NCBI GenBank assembly: GCA_030584105.1
Contig: CP129491.1
Span: forward strand, 1,426,001-1,490,000
Reading direction: 5' to 3'
Origin: UTCHB3 sp002050155
GTDB lineage: Bacteria > Bacteroidota > Ignavibacteria > Ignavibacteriales > Ignavibacteriaceae
DNA: 64,000 bases
Shown: positions 36,519 to 45,001 of the stretch, piece after piece
Layout of the letters: every line of letters begins with the position of its first letter
Numbering within the stretch: the stretch's first letter is position 1
Notes under the pieces: generated by a model
Seen by the model: the letters and a program-made list of their open reading frames with translations, nothing else
What the model was told of the DNA's origin: nothing
The model's database searches: none
Position numbers and translations under genes: made by a program

Positions 36519-36556
36519 AAAAGCCGTTCTGATCTTTAAATCAAAACGGCTTTTTT
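36519..36556. terminator. Bidirectional hairpin terminator
   Basis: GCCGTT (36523-36528) pairs with AACGGC (36545-36550), extended by TGAT/ATCA after one mismatch, with a loop of CTTTAA. It is flanked by A tracts on the left and T tracts on the right, so it can act on both strands. On the minus strand it lies about 220 nt past the valS stop. Confidence 0.7.
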
Positions 36557-36771
36557 AATTGTTATTTGGTCAATATTTTTTGGAATATTACCTTAAAAAT
36601 GCTCCCGTGTGCCTCATATATTAACTTGTATCATGCTCCCTCAGTTAAGAGTAAGTGCATGATTCGTGCTCCGATAATGGGTGATATCCAAAATACCGAA
36701 CACCATACATAACCCGTGCTCCCGTATCATAAGTCAGTCTCTCTCACATTATTTCAACTGAATAAACCACC

Positions 36772-39384
36772 CTAATTTTGCAGATCTGCCAGAATCGATT
36801 CTAACTTCGAAAGGTTTTCTTCCCAATCTCTCTTTTTGTTTCGCTCTCTTTCAATAATCTCAGCAGGTGCACGGGAGACAAACTCTTGGTTAGAAAGTTT
36901 CTTCTCCAGCCCGGTTAAACCGCCTTTAACTCTTTCGATTTCTTTCTCTAAGCGGTTTCTCTCAACCTCAATGTCAATTAGTCCCTCTAAGGGAACAAAA
37001 ATTTCGCAATCTTTAATAACTGCAGAGGCGCTTTTAGGCGGTTTCTGCACATCAGTACCAAATTTAATTTCCTCAACTTTTGCAAGTTTTCGAATCAAAT
37101 CATCGTATAACGGATCAAACATACCGGTTTTTAAGAAAACTTTCACATTTTTTGACGGAGCAATCTTCATTTCACCGCGAATGTTTCTAATTGCAGTAAT
37201 GATTTCCTGAAGTAACCCCATCTTCTTTTCACCTGCCGGGTCAATCTTTTCTTCATCAGCCTCAGGGAAAGTTGCAACGCTTATCGAATCCCCCGCTTCC
37301 CTCTTCTTTATAAGTTGCCACAGTTCTTCAGAAATATAAGGCATAAAAGGGTGAAGCATTCTCAAAATCCTGTCGAACAGCCCAATCGCTTTTTGCGCTG
37401 TGTCTGCTTTTATAGCAGAATCATCGCTGTAGAATTTGCTCTTTATCAGCTCAATGTACCAGTCACAAAAATCAGACCATATAAAGGAATATATCAGCTT
37501 TGCCGAGTTGGTAAGCTCAAAATCCTCCAAATTTTTGTTCAACTCCCGCACTGTTGAGTTTAACCGTGAATTTATCCAACGATCCACGAAATCTTCCGAA
37601 GCGGGTTTATAATCAGGGTCGTAAACAAAACCTTCAGGCGTATTCATCAAAATAAACCTGCCGGCATTCCAGATTTTGTTCGCAAAGTTGCGCCCGATTT
37701 CACACTTATCTTCACTGAATCTCACATCCTGCCCCAACGGCGCTAAGAACATCATCGTAAAGCGAAGTGCATCAGCACCATATTTATCTATCACATCCAA
37801 CGGATCCGGCGAGTTCCCGAGTGACTTGCTCATCTTCCGCCCCAAATCATCCCTTATTACGCTCGTGAAATAGACATGTTTAAATGGTATCTCGCCCTGG
37901 AAATAAAGCCCCGCCATAATCATTCGTGCAACCCAGAAGAAAATAATATCGGGAGCAGTTACAAGCGCATCGGTCGGATAGTAATATCTTTGTTCCTCTT
38001 CGGTCGTAAATACATCGTGTGCCCACAACCAGCTCGAAGCCCATGTATCAAGCACATCGTTATCCTGAACCCAATTTTCAGAATCAGCAGGCGGTACAAC
38101 ATCACAGTAAATTTCACCACTCTCTTTGTGATACCAAACCGGAATCCTGTGCCCCCACCAAAGCTGCCGCGAAATGCACCAGTCTTTTATATTTGCTAAC
38201 CAATGCTCGTAAGTTTTCACCCAGTGATGTGGATAAAACTTAATTTTTCCCTCAGAAACCACATCGATGGCGGGTTTTGCGAGCTTATCCATTTTCATGA
38301 ACCATTGCTCAGAAATATAAGGCTCAACCTGCACATTACCCCGCTGCGAAAAACCAATATTTGTTGTATAATCTTCACTTTTCACCAAATATCCCCCCTC
38401 TTCCAGCATTTTCATCGCCTTTTTACGCGCCTCGTACCGTTCCAGTCCGTGAAACTCAGCCGGCGCATTTTCGTTAAGAGTTGCGTCGGGATTAAGGATA
38501 TTAATGAATTGCAGGTTATGTCTGTGCCCGATCTCATAATCGTTCACATCGTGTGCCGGTGTAATTTTCACCGCACCGGTTCCAAACGATGAATCCACAT
38601 AATCATCAGCAATTATTTCAATTTCACGACCCGTTAACGGTAGAATAACTTTTTTGCCGACAAACCCCGAGTATCTTTCATCATTTGGATTAACCGCAAC
38701 GGCAGTATCGCCAAACATCGTTTCGGGTCTCGTGGTTGCAACCACCACTTCCCCACTTCCGTCAACCATCGGGTAGCGGATGTGCACAAGTTTGATGTTC
38801 ATCGTTTGATAGTAAACTTCCTCGTCGGAAATGGCGCTCTGCGTTTTGGGATCCCAATTAACCATGCGATAGCCGCGATAAATCAGCCCGTCTTTGTACA
38901 GTTTTACGAACGCATCAATCACTTTCCGGTAGTAATGATCGTCCATCGTGAAGCGCAGGCGCTCCCAGTCGCAGCTGATACCTAATTTTTCAAGCTGACT
39001 TATAATAATTCCGCCGTATTTTTCTTTCCATTCGTGGCAGTGCTTTAAAAATTCTTCGCGCCCGATCTCTTTTTTATCTATTCCCTGCTCTGCGAGGTGC
39101 TGCACAACTTTCGCTTCCGTTGCAATAGAAGCATGGTCCGTTCCCGGAACCCAACAAGCATTAAAACCTTGCATCCGTTTGTGCCGTATTAAAATATCCT
39201 GAATTGTATTGTTGAGAACATGCCCCAAATGAAGCATTCCTGTAATATTAGGCGGCGGAATTACGATGGTGTAAGGGGTTTTATTTGTGTCAATTTCAGA
39301 ACGGAAAAGCCCATGGTCCTGCCAGTATTTGTACCATTTCGCTTCTACGGGTGAGGGGCTGTATGCTTTCTCTATTTCAATCAT
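36772..39384 (-). CDS. valS: Valyl-tRNA synthetase
   Basis: A class I aminoacyl-tRNA synthetase of 870 residues. It has PPPNITGMLHLGH (43-55, the HIGH-type motif), the editing CP1 domain with TTRPETMFGDTAVAV, the KMSKS motif followed by LGNSPDPLDVI, an anticodon-binding helical domain, and a C-terminal coiled-coil arm (about 800-870, EVERNRLEKEIERVKGG). All expected parts are present and the length is normal. It is a single-gene unit. Confidence 0.97.
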   Translation of the reverse strand: MIEIEKAYSPSPVEAKWYKYWQDHGLFRSEIDTNKTPYTIVIPPPNITGMLHLGHVLNNTIQDILIRHKRMQGFNACWVPGTDHASIATEAKVVQHLAEQGIDKKEIGREEFLKHCHEWKEKYGGIIISQLEKLGISCDWERLRFTMDDHYYRKVIDAFVKLYKDGLIYRGYRMVNWDPKTQSAISDEEVYYQTMNIKLVHIRYPMVDGSGEVVVATTRPETMFGDTAVAVNPNDERYSGFVGKKVILPLTGREIEIIADDYVDSSFGTGAVKITPAHDVNDYEIGHRHNLQFINILNPDATLNENAPAEFHGLERYEARKKAMKMLEEGGYLVKSEDYTTNIGFSQRGNVQVEPYISEQWFMKMDKLAKPAIDVVSEGKIKFYPHHWVKTYEHWLANIKDWCISRQLWWGHRIPVWYHKESGEIYCDVVPPADSENWVQDNDVLDTWASSWLWAHDVFTTEEEQRYYYPTDALVTAPDIIFFWVARMIMAGLYFQGEIPFKHVYFTSVIRDDLGRKMSKSLGNSPDPLDVIDKYGADALRFTMMFLAPLGQDVRFSEDKCEIGRNFANKIWNAGRFILMNTPEGFVYDPDYKPASEDFVDRWINSRLNSTVRELNKNLEDFELTNSAKLIYSFIWSDFCDWYIELIKSKFYSDDSAIKADTAQKAIGLFDRILRMLHPFMPYISEELWQLIKKREAGDSISVATFPEADEEKIDPAGEKKMGLLQEIITAIRNIRGEMKIAPSKNVKVFLKTGMFDPLYDDLIRKLAKVEEIKFGTDVQKPPKSASAVIKDCEIFVPLEGLIDIEVERNRLEKEIERVKGGLTGLEKKLSNQEFVSRAPAEIIERERNKKRDWEENLSKLESILADLQN

Positions 39385-39714
39385 TAAGTTTCCGGAAATT
39401 AAAAAATACGAATTTTAAATATACGGAGATTTGAAAGATTTGCCGGCAGAGGGCTACAGACTATAATCTATAATCTTTGAAGTGGTGGTAAGTATAGTGT
39501 GGCGATTTGGTTATATGTTTGCCTTGTGAAGTTGATTTAATGTATAGCAACTACAAAGGTCTTTTTAACCACTTTCCTTTCACTCAAAATATTTTGCTTT
39601 TGACGCAATTTGATAGCCGATGTTAAAAGATTTTTTGAATTGTAAAATTAAGCTTTAAAAACACCGGTGCGTTTCCCGGTATGGGTGTTATTAAAAAAAT
39701 TCTTTTCAACAAAA
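39385..39714. other. Intergenic region, 330 bp, between valS and the ABC-3C island
   Basis: No gene seen. The valS side must hold its promoter. On the island side a weak hairpin, AACACC/GGTGTT (39689-39684 with 39665-39660 on the minus strand) followed by TTTT, may terminate the ABC ATPase gene. Confidence 0.45.
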
Positions 39715-41451
39715 CTAACTGTAATCCAAATCAACCTGAATTCCAAGAAGCTTATCCGCGTGGGACTCATCCTTTAGTTCCAAACAAACATTTTTTTCTA
39801 TAATATTTTCTATTTCGTCTTTAGTCAGGTGTTTTTTTAATTCGTCTAACTGGTTTTGATTCATTGAAAGTACATATTGTTTTTTTGACTTAACTATATA
39901 TTCATTCAGAATCCTAAATATTTCTGCTGTTTGTCTCGGATCAATATCACTTAAAACTCTGCTGTCATGGAACAAAAAGTTTACTCTGTGAGAGTAACCT
40001 TTAAGCAACAGTGTCAGGTCGTAACAAAATATTTTGATATTGTTAATTCCATCAGAACTATCTGCCTCAATTTTAGCATCAATATTAAACCTTATCTGGT
40101 TATCTCTCTCATTATTATAGATTGTAATTCCTGCTGCAGCTTTTGGATAAAATCTTTTTGACAGTTCGCGGAAAAAATTTGTTGCGGTAGAAACTTTTTC
40201 CTTGAAATTCGTTAAATATTCGTCGGTTCTTTTTGTTGATTCAAGTAACTTTCGGTCTATTTCCAATTTTTCATTTTTATACATAGACATAAGTGCGTCA
40301 AATCGCTTAATTTCATCTCTCTTGAACCTCAAGTCAGTCAGTTTATGAGTCATTTGCACAAAAATATCCAACGCTTGATGGGCATTTAAGTATTTCAAAT
40401 TCGAATCAAGTTCTTGCTCTTGTATCTTGATTTCTGCTGTAACATCATTTAATTTCCTCTGCAAATCATTTTTTTGCTCAAGCAGCCTTCGTTCTCTGTT
40501 TGAACTTAAATGCTCGTAAAAATTGTGCAATTCATCTAAAGTCTTAAGCGCCCCATCATTGAGAACAACAGAAGCTTCCTTGTATATTGTTTCGATTGAT
40601 TCTCGTTTAATATCAGGTTTGATTACGAGAGTGTTATCGATGTTTTGAAGTTGATTTGTGAGAAGAATTTTTTGGTTTTGAAGTTGATCTAAATTAGCCT
40701 TTATTTTATCCGCCTGCGCACTAATTTCATAATAATCTTCTGCAACCTTGAAAGATTCTATATTTTGAGTTATTTTGGCAATGTTCTCATCAAGTTCACT
40801 CTGTGCTAATGATACATCTTTGTTTCCGATAAAAAAATCTCTTAAAATGGGGTCATTGCCAAGCTCTTTTATTAAGTTTTTTATCCGCTCTTCTTTTTTT
40901 CTCAATAAGTATTTTTCCTCTGCCATTTTCACATCAAGCCCTAATAACAAAGCGTTGATTATTTGGATTTGATATTCATTATTTATAGCATTTGGATTAT
41001 TAAACGAGGTATAAGAAGCTTTTCGCGGCCGGAGAAAAAAAGCAAGAAGAGATCGAAATGTCAGGTGCTCTGTTTGTTCAGGAATTTTGAATAGAAGAGC
41101 ACCCATAGTTTGGTTAAATTCTTTTAAAGTTATTTCCCGACCATCTAACTTTATTTTTGATTGATTTTCTGTACTTCTTTCTGAAATATAGTGTTTGTCA
41201 CCAATTCTAAATTCAAGAATAAATTTCCATCCCGGGAGTTTTGTCCTAAAATCTTCTTTATTATTAGAACCAAGACAAAAGTGAATTATCGCTATAATTA
41301 ATGATTTCCCTACTCCGTTGTAAGTCTTTCCTTTTTGATCAGTTAATTCAGGGTTTTTTTGGGTCGCTAAAATAAAATTGAGACCAACAGAGTTGTTAAA
41401 TCTCACCGTTTTAAATGATTCTTTGTTCGAGGATAACGAAATTAATTGCAT
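39715..41451 (-). CDS. ABC-3C system ATPase (DUF2326/YydD-like, SMC-type)
   Basis: A 578-residue SMC/Rad50-like ATPase. The Walker A motif is NGVGKSL (Lys49, Ser50). A long coiled coil spans about 180-420. The C-terminal half holds the Walker-B-like FLFHDS (Asp496) and SMNQNQL of the DUF2326 family. In ABC-three-component conflict systems such an ATPase works with a small middle component and a variable effector, probably gating the effector on DNA or nucleoprotein signals. All three genes are present here in the order effector, middle component, ATPase. Its ATG overlaps the middle-component stop by 10 nt. The region is visibly more AT-rich than its neighbours. Confidence 0.82.
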   Translation of the reverse strand: MQLISLSSNKESFKTVRFNNSVGLNFILATQKNPELTDQKGKTYNGVGKSLIIAIIHFCLGSNNKEDFRTKLPGWKFILEFRIGDKHYISERSTENQSKIKLDGREITLKEFNQTMGALLFKIPEQTEHLTFRSLLAFFLRPRKASYTSFNNPNAINNEYQIQIINALLLGLDVKMAEEKYLLRKKEERIKNLIKELGNDPILRDFFIGNKDVSLAQSELDENIAKITQNIESFKVAEDYYEISAQADKIKANLDQLQNQKILLTNQLQNIDNTLVIKPDIKRESIETIYKEASVVLNDGALKTLDELHNFYEHLSSNRERRLLEQKNDLQRKLNDVTAEIKIQEQELDSNLKYLNAHQALDIFVQMTHKLTDLRFKRDEIKRFDALMSMYKNEKLEIDRKLLESTKRTDEYLTNFKEKVSTATNFFRELSKRFYPKAAAGITIYNNERDNQIRFNIDAKIEADSSDGINNIKIFCYDLTLLLKGYSHRVNFLFHDSRVLSDIDPRQTAEIFRILNEYIVKSKKQYVLSMNQNQLDELKKHLTKDEIENIIEKNVCLELKDESHADKLLGIQVDLDYS

Positions 41452-41684
41452 CTTTCGATCATCCCATTTTTCTCTGTTATCGCATTAATACCGTACAGGA
41501 AAACCAATGTTAAAATCAAATTTTCAAGTGTGTGTTTAGCATAATATCTATCTTGGCGGTAATCTTCCTGATAAGCATCCCACAGATCATCAACGCTGAC
41601 AGGTGAGTCTATTTTTGTCAGTAAATAACTGCCAAAACCCAACAACGATTGTGAAAAGTTAATGTGCTTTGAAGGCATTAGCAT
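41442..41684 (-). CDS. ABC-3C system middle component
   Basis: An 80-residue protein: MLMPSKHINFSQSLLGFGSY, then DDLWDAY and LENLILTLVFLYGINAI. This pattern, [L/M]PSKH-I-x-F-x-x-SLLG with a winged-helix-like tail, matches middle components of ABC-3C systems, which link the ATPase to the effector. It sits 8 bp after the effector's C-terminal fragment and overlaps the ATPase start by 10 nt, so all are one operon. Both core genes are intact. Confidence 0.78.
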   Translation of the reverse strand: MLMPSKHINFSQSLLGFGSYLLTKIDSPVSVDDLWDAYQEDYRQDRYYAKHTLENLILTLVFLYGINAITEKNGMIERCN

Positions 41685-41692
41685 AATTTTCT

Positions 41693-41901
41693 CTATTTTG
41701 GTTCATCAAATATATCGCAACTCTCAAAGTATTTAGAGATAAGTGTAATAGCTGCTTGTTGCAATGCAGACTTATTTTCCGGAGAACATTGTATAACCAT
41801 CTCCCAAAATATATAATCACCGGAGTATTCGTCAAGATTATCCGGGAAATCTTTTTTGATCTTTTGATACATTGTAATCAATTTTTTTTGAACCTCAACT
41901 G
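41693..41901 (-). pseudogene. 3' fragment of the IS-interrupted ABC-3C effector gene
   Basis: In frame, this reads AVEVQKKLITMYQKI to KYFESCDIFDEPK-stop, about 69 codons. It has no proper start; the first possible one is TTG at 41881. The ending YFESCDIF resembles the C-terminal domain that docks ABC-3C effectors to their partners. Its frame is the same as that of the 5' fragment at 43241-44005: the two GTT codons at 43270 and 41899 are 1371 nt apart, a multiple of three. It is therefore best read as the missing C-terminus, not as an independent gene. Confidence 0.78.
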
Positions 41902-41979
41902 CAAGATGTAATGCTTCAAGTGGAAATGGAATTTCGTAAATTTATTTAATGTAAAATAATAAAAAAGGAGATTCCTTTC

Positions 41980-42294
41980 ATGCAAACGAAAAAGAGATTC
42001 ACCCCCGAGCAAAAAGTCATCATTCTCAGAGAACTTCTTGAGAATAAACTATCCATCAGCCAAGTCGCTGAGAAGTACGGTATTCATGTCAACGATATAT
42101 ACGCATGGAAAAAGAAACTCTTCGAAAATGCAACATCGATTTTTGCTAAGAGCGCAGGCAAGTCTGCTGAAGAACGGCTGAGTTCAGGCAAAGTAGAGCA
42201 ACTCGAAGAGAAGCTCCGCAAAAGGGATGAAGCTATATCATTCCTCCTTAGAGAGAACATAGAAATAAAAAAAAGTATCGGTGGGGATCTCTGA
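41980..42294 (+). CDS. IS3-family transposase OrfA (helix-turn-helix)
   Basis: A 104-residue protein. The N-terminal helix-turn-helix (KKRFTPEQKVIILRELLE, then ISQVAEKYGIHVNDIYAWKK) binds the element ends. A leucine-zipper-like helix follows (VEQLEEKLRKRDEAISFLL). AAAAAGGAG lies 9 nt before the ATG. Near the end an A8G tract (42267-42275) sits where a -1 slip joins the frame of OrfB, so the full transposase spans 41980-43250. Confidence 0.93.
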   Translation: MQTKKRFTPEQKVIILRELLENKLSISQVAEKYGIHVNDIYAWKKKLFENATSIFAKSAGKSAEERLSSGKVEQLEEKLRKRDEAISFLLRENIEIKKSIGGDL

Positions 42295-42347
42295 ATGGGC
42301 TTTGGGTTGAACCTGATATTCGAGACTCAATTATTCGGTTTATTCAG

Positions 42348-43250
42348 ATGATAAGTCCCATAACAGACTACACCATTAAATCGCTACTGACTCTAATAGG
42401 TATTAGTACCGCGAAGTTTTATGATTGGAGGAAACGATCAGGTACCGGTAACAGGCATAACGGTAAAATACCAAAGGGAGGTTATCTCCTAAATTGGGAG
42501 AGAAAGGCCATCATTGACTATGCCCGTGAACACCCGGGAGAAGGGTACCGAAGACTGACTTATTTGATGCTCGATGCTGATGTTGTTGCCGTAAGTCCTT
42601 CTACTACATACCGTGTTCTAAAATCTGCAGGACTGCTTAACCGATGGAATACGGTTAAAAGTTCGAAGAAAGGAACGGGGTTTGTTCAGCCAACAGGCAT
42701 TCACCAACATTGGCACACTGATATTAAATATGTTAACTTCAAAGGTTCTTTCTTGTTTTTGATCTCCGTGATCGACGGATACAGTCGCTATATTGTCCAT
42801 CACGAACTCAGGACAAATATGCAGGAGATTGATGTTCAGATCACTCTTCAGAGAGCCCTTGAGAAATGTGAGGGTTACCGTCCTAGGATCATTTCCGACA
42901 ACGGCTCTCAATTTGTCTCTAAGGACTTTGCAGCATTCCTAAGGTTTGCCGGACTCGAGCACATCAGAACCTCTGTCAGTTATCCGCAAGCTAACGGCAA
43001 AATTGAACGGTATCACCGAACCATCAGGAGAGAGTGTATTGCAAGAATTTCGATGATTGATCTTGATGATGCAAGAGAGCAGGTGGGAAAGTTTATTGAC
43101 TATTATAATACCGAACGACTACACTCTTCCTTGTTCTTTTTGACTCCGGAAGACTTTTTATTTAACCGTGTAGATGCTAAATTAAAGGAGAGAAACAAAA
43201 AACTTTTGAACGCTAAATTACTAAGGATGAAGGTGCAGGATTATGCCTGA
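42348..43250 (+). CDS. IS3-family transposase OrfB (DDE integrase domain)
   Basis: Counted from the first in-frame ATG, 300 residues; the true product is probably the OrfAB frameshift fusion, because the frame is open back to the slippery A tract. An HTH_21-like region (about 40-95) precedes the rve integrase core. The catalytic triad is Asp125 (HTDIKY), Asp184 (SDNGSQF) and Glu220 (GKIERYH), a DD(35)E spacing. Nothing is truncated, so the element may still be active. Confidence 0.94.
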   Translation: MISPITDYTIKSLLTLIGISTAKFYDWRKRSGTGNRHNGKIPKGGYLLNWERKAIIDYAREHPGEGYRRLTYLMLDADVVAVSPSTTYRVLKSAGLLNRWNTVKSSKKGTGFVQPTGIHQHWHTDIKYVNFKGSFLFLISVIDGYSRYIVHHELRTNMQEIDVQITLQRALEKCEGYRPRIISDNGSQFVSKDFAAFLRFAGLEHIRTSVSYPQANGKIERYHRTIRRECIARISMIDLDDAREQVGKFIDYYNTERLHSSLFFLTPEDFLFNRVDAKLKERNKKLLNAKLLRMKVQDYA

Positions 43251-44005
43251 CTTTCTACATTATTTTCAACTGTTAAAATTCTGTTTTCCGCTGAACCAGT
43301 ACAAAGAAAAGGTTCATTATCTAAATAATTATTCAAAACTCCTAACTGTTGGTTACCAAAATTCAAATAATTTTTTGTGGCTGGGCTAAGTTTGTTAAAC
43401 TCTATCTTCCTGTCCCAATCAGGTAATTTAATGTTTTCAGTTCCTGTGTCAAGAGGTAATTTTGCCAAATGTGCAATAACTTGATTTAAAGCCGAAAAAT
43501 CAAAGTTTCCAAATTGGTTTAAATTCGGAAAAAACCCAATAATTGAAAATATTTGATCATCACTTAAACTAAACAGCAGGTTTTCAAGGTCTTTAGCTGT
43601 AAGTATTTTCCCGGCAGTTAACTTGTTTGCGCTGACTAAATCACTAATTGTTTGATTGGCTTCGGCACTTACTCCATAAAATTTATCATTTACTACAAAG
43701 TAAAATTCATTTACCGGTGACCAATGTCTTAACAATCCCGCAAAATCTTTTTTAAGTTTACTTATAACTTCTGAATTACTTGTTCTTATATCCTCCGGCG
43801 CAAAGACCTGGTAAAAAATCCCTTTGGTTGGAATATAACCGTCATTTTTTCTGTCACCTATATTACCCCATGGTTTTACCTGTTGAAAATCTTTTTCATA
43901 ATAATTCATTATTTGTGTGAACAGGGATTCAAACTCTTTTCCGTCAGAATAATAAATCTTGTTTTTAAATAATATTCGGGCTAAGAATGTTTCTTTTGAA
44001 TTCAT
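43241..44005 (-). pseudogene. 5' part of the ABC-3C effector gene, interrupted by the IS element
   Basis: Residues 1-247 belong to the effector, then ENNVESQA-like codons run into the IS and stop at 43241. The N-terminal part reads FESLFTQIMNYYEKDF...GDRKNDGYIP...GIFYQVFAPED. The spacing of GDxxNDG (Asp51, Asp55) and YQVFAPE (Gln66) resembles a PD-(D/E)xK nuclease core, so a DNA-cutting effector is likely but not proven. Rejoined with 41693-41901 it would be about 313 residues. It is the first gene of the operon. It could still make a truncated protein lacking the C-terminal docking domain. Confidence 0.78.
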
Positions 44006-44122
44006 CTAAATCGTAAATTCTGAATTTTTAATAATTTCAAAAATGACCGAAGACTAAAATAGTAAATTCTTCATCTCAGTTTTTATAACCCGAAACTGAA
44101 AGTATAAAAAATTTGATAAAAC

Positions 44123-45001
44123 TTACCTTTCAATTTCTTCCTTCATTTTTGTGATGGCTTTGAAGCGGTGGCTGAGGCTGTTTTTAACTTCCGGAGGGAG
44201 TTGCGCCATTGTTTCGGTGAATCCGGAAGGGATGAAAATAGGGTCGTAGCCGAAGCCACCGGTGCCGCGTTTTTCGGTGATTAGTTCGCCTTCGCATTCT
44301 CCGGTGGTTACGATGGTTTGATTGCCGTCGTAATATGCCATAACGCATACATATCTTGCCGTATATGGCGGTTGAAATTTAGAAATTTCCCTTACTACTT
44401 TTTGAAGATTCTTTTCTGCAGTTGAGATTTCACCCGCAGCTTCACCTTGCAGGTTTTCCGAAGTTGATTTTGTGTGAAAATCTGCTGCTGCGCAGGAATT
44501 GTCTCCAACAGCTTCACTTTGAAAGTTTTTTGAGGTTGATTTTGTTTGAAAATCTGTTGCTGCGCAGGAATTATCTCCAACAGCTTCGCCCGGCATGTCC
44601 TCTGAAAAGGAATTTTTTTGAACATGTGCTTCTTCATCGGAACTTTCAACGGCGCTTCTATTCAGATGGTCTCCATCAGATGAAGTACCTTGATTGTTTT
44701 CTCTGTTTTCAAAATTCATATTTGCATATCTTGCTGAATACACCCCCGGTCGCCCATCTAAGCAGTCAACTATTAATCCTGAATCGTCTGCAAGCGCCGG
44801 AATGCCGGTTAGTTTAAAAGACTCAACAGCTTTTATCACTGCATTTTCCTCAAAAGTTTCGCCCGTTTCAGGTATTTCGGGAAATGAGTTTATCAAATCC
44901 AAAGGAATTATTTCGAATTTCTCATTCCCTAACAATTCCCTTATTTCAGTCAATTTTCCCCGATTGTGTGTAGCAGCAAGTATCTTTTTTCTTAACGGCA
45001 T
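44123..45001 (-). CDS. rdgB: RdgB/HAM1-type non-canonical purine NTP pyrophosphatase with repeat insertion
   Basis: Hydrolyses ITP, XTP and dITP to protect nucleic acids. Conserved blocks are ATHNRGKLTEI (10-20), the substrate/metal motif ADDSGL (71-76), RPGVYSARYA (84-93), GTGGFGYDPIF (247-257) and the C-terminal SHR (277-279). At 292 residues it is about 95 longer than the family norm. Residues 94-196 replace the usual short loop after SARYA. This insertion is hydrophilic and contains two 24-residue tandem repeats (139-162, 163-186; EAVGDNSCAA...). The flanking fold looks intact, so the enzyme is probably active. Confidence 0.88.
   Translation of the reverse strand: MPLRKKILAATHNRGKLTEIRELLGNEKFEIIPLDLINSFPEIPETGETFEENAVIKAVESFKLTGIPALADDSGLIVDCLDGRPGVYSARYANMNFENRENNQGTSSDGDHLNRSAVESSDEEAHVQKNSFSEDMPGEAVGDNSCAATDFQTKSTSKNFQSEAVGDNSCAAADFHTKSTSENLQGEAAGEISTAEKNLQKVVREISKFQPPYTARYVCVMAYYDGNQTIVTTGECEGELITEKRGTGGFGYDPIFIPSGFTETMAQLPPEVKNSLSHRFKAITKMKEEIER
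44444..44587 (-). repeat. 72-bp in-frame tandem repeat inside rdgB
   Basis: Two 72-bp units encode EAVGDNSCAA[T/A]DF[Q/H]TKSTS[K/E]N[F/L]Q[S/G], followed by the start of a third (EAAGE). The copies differ at few bases. Confidence 0.9.

Larger units (their letters stand above)
35689..36771. other. 1.08-kb region without a convincing gene
   Basis: AT-rich and repeat-bearing. It contains a degenerate repeat array (about 35960-36130), at least eight copies of the word TGCTCC (36180-36270 and 36600-36720), a bidirectional terminator (36523-36556) and a small minus-strand frame (35917-35843, 24 codons, MDLDEDTRQAAGVAKKL...). That frame looks protein-like but is orphaned. An 85-codon frame at 35770-36027 (minus) runs through the repeats and does not look real. 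The region may be a decayed gene or a repeat-rich spacer. Confidence 0.55.
41902..43265 (+). mobile_element. IS3-family insertion sequence
   Basis: About 1.36 kb with two overlapping-frame genes, orfA (41980-42294) and orfB (to 43250), joined by a -1 frameshift site. Exact ends are uncertain. TGTA at 41907 and TACA at 43256-43259 give a TG...CA form with weak inverted repeats but no matching flanks. The word TCAACTG occurs at 41895-41901 and 43266-43272 and could hold the target duplication; the coordinates here use that reading. It lies inside the ABC-3C effector gene, in opposite orientation to it. Confidence 0.85.

Noticed and set aside
41693..41881. A separate small gene of 62 codons next to the middle component
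   Set aside because: It has only a TTG start, and its frame continues upstream to the IS junction in phase with the effector's 5' half. It is better explained as the effector's C-terminus.
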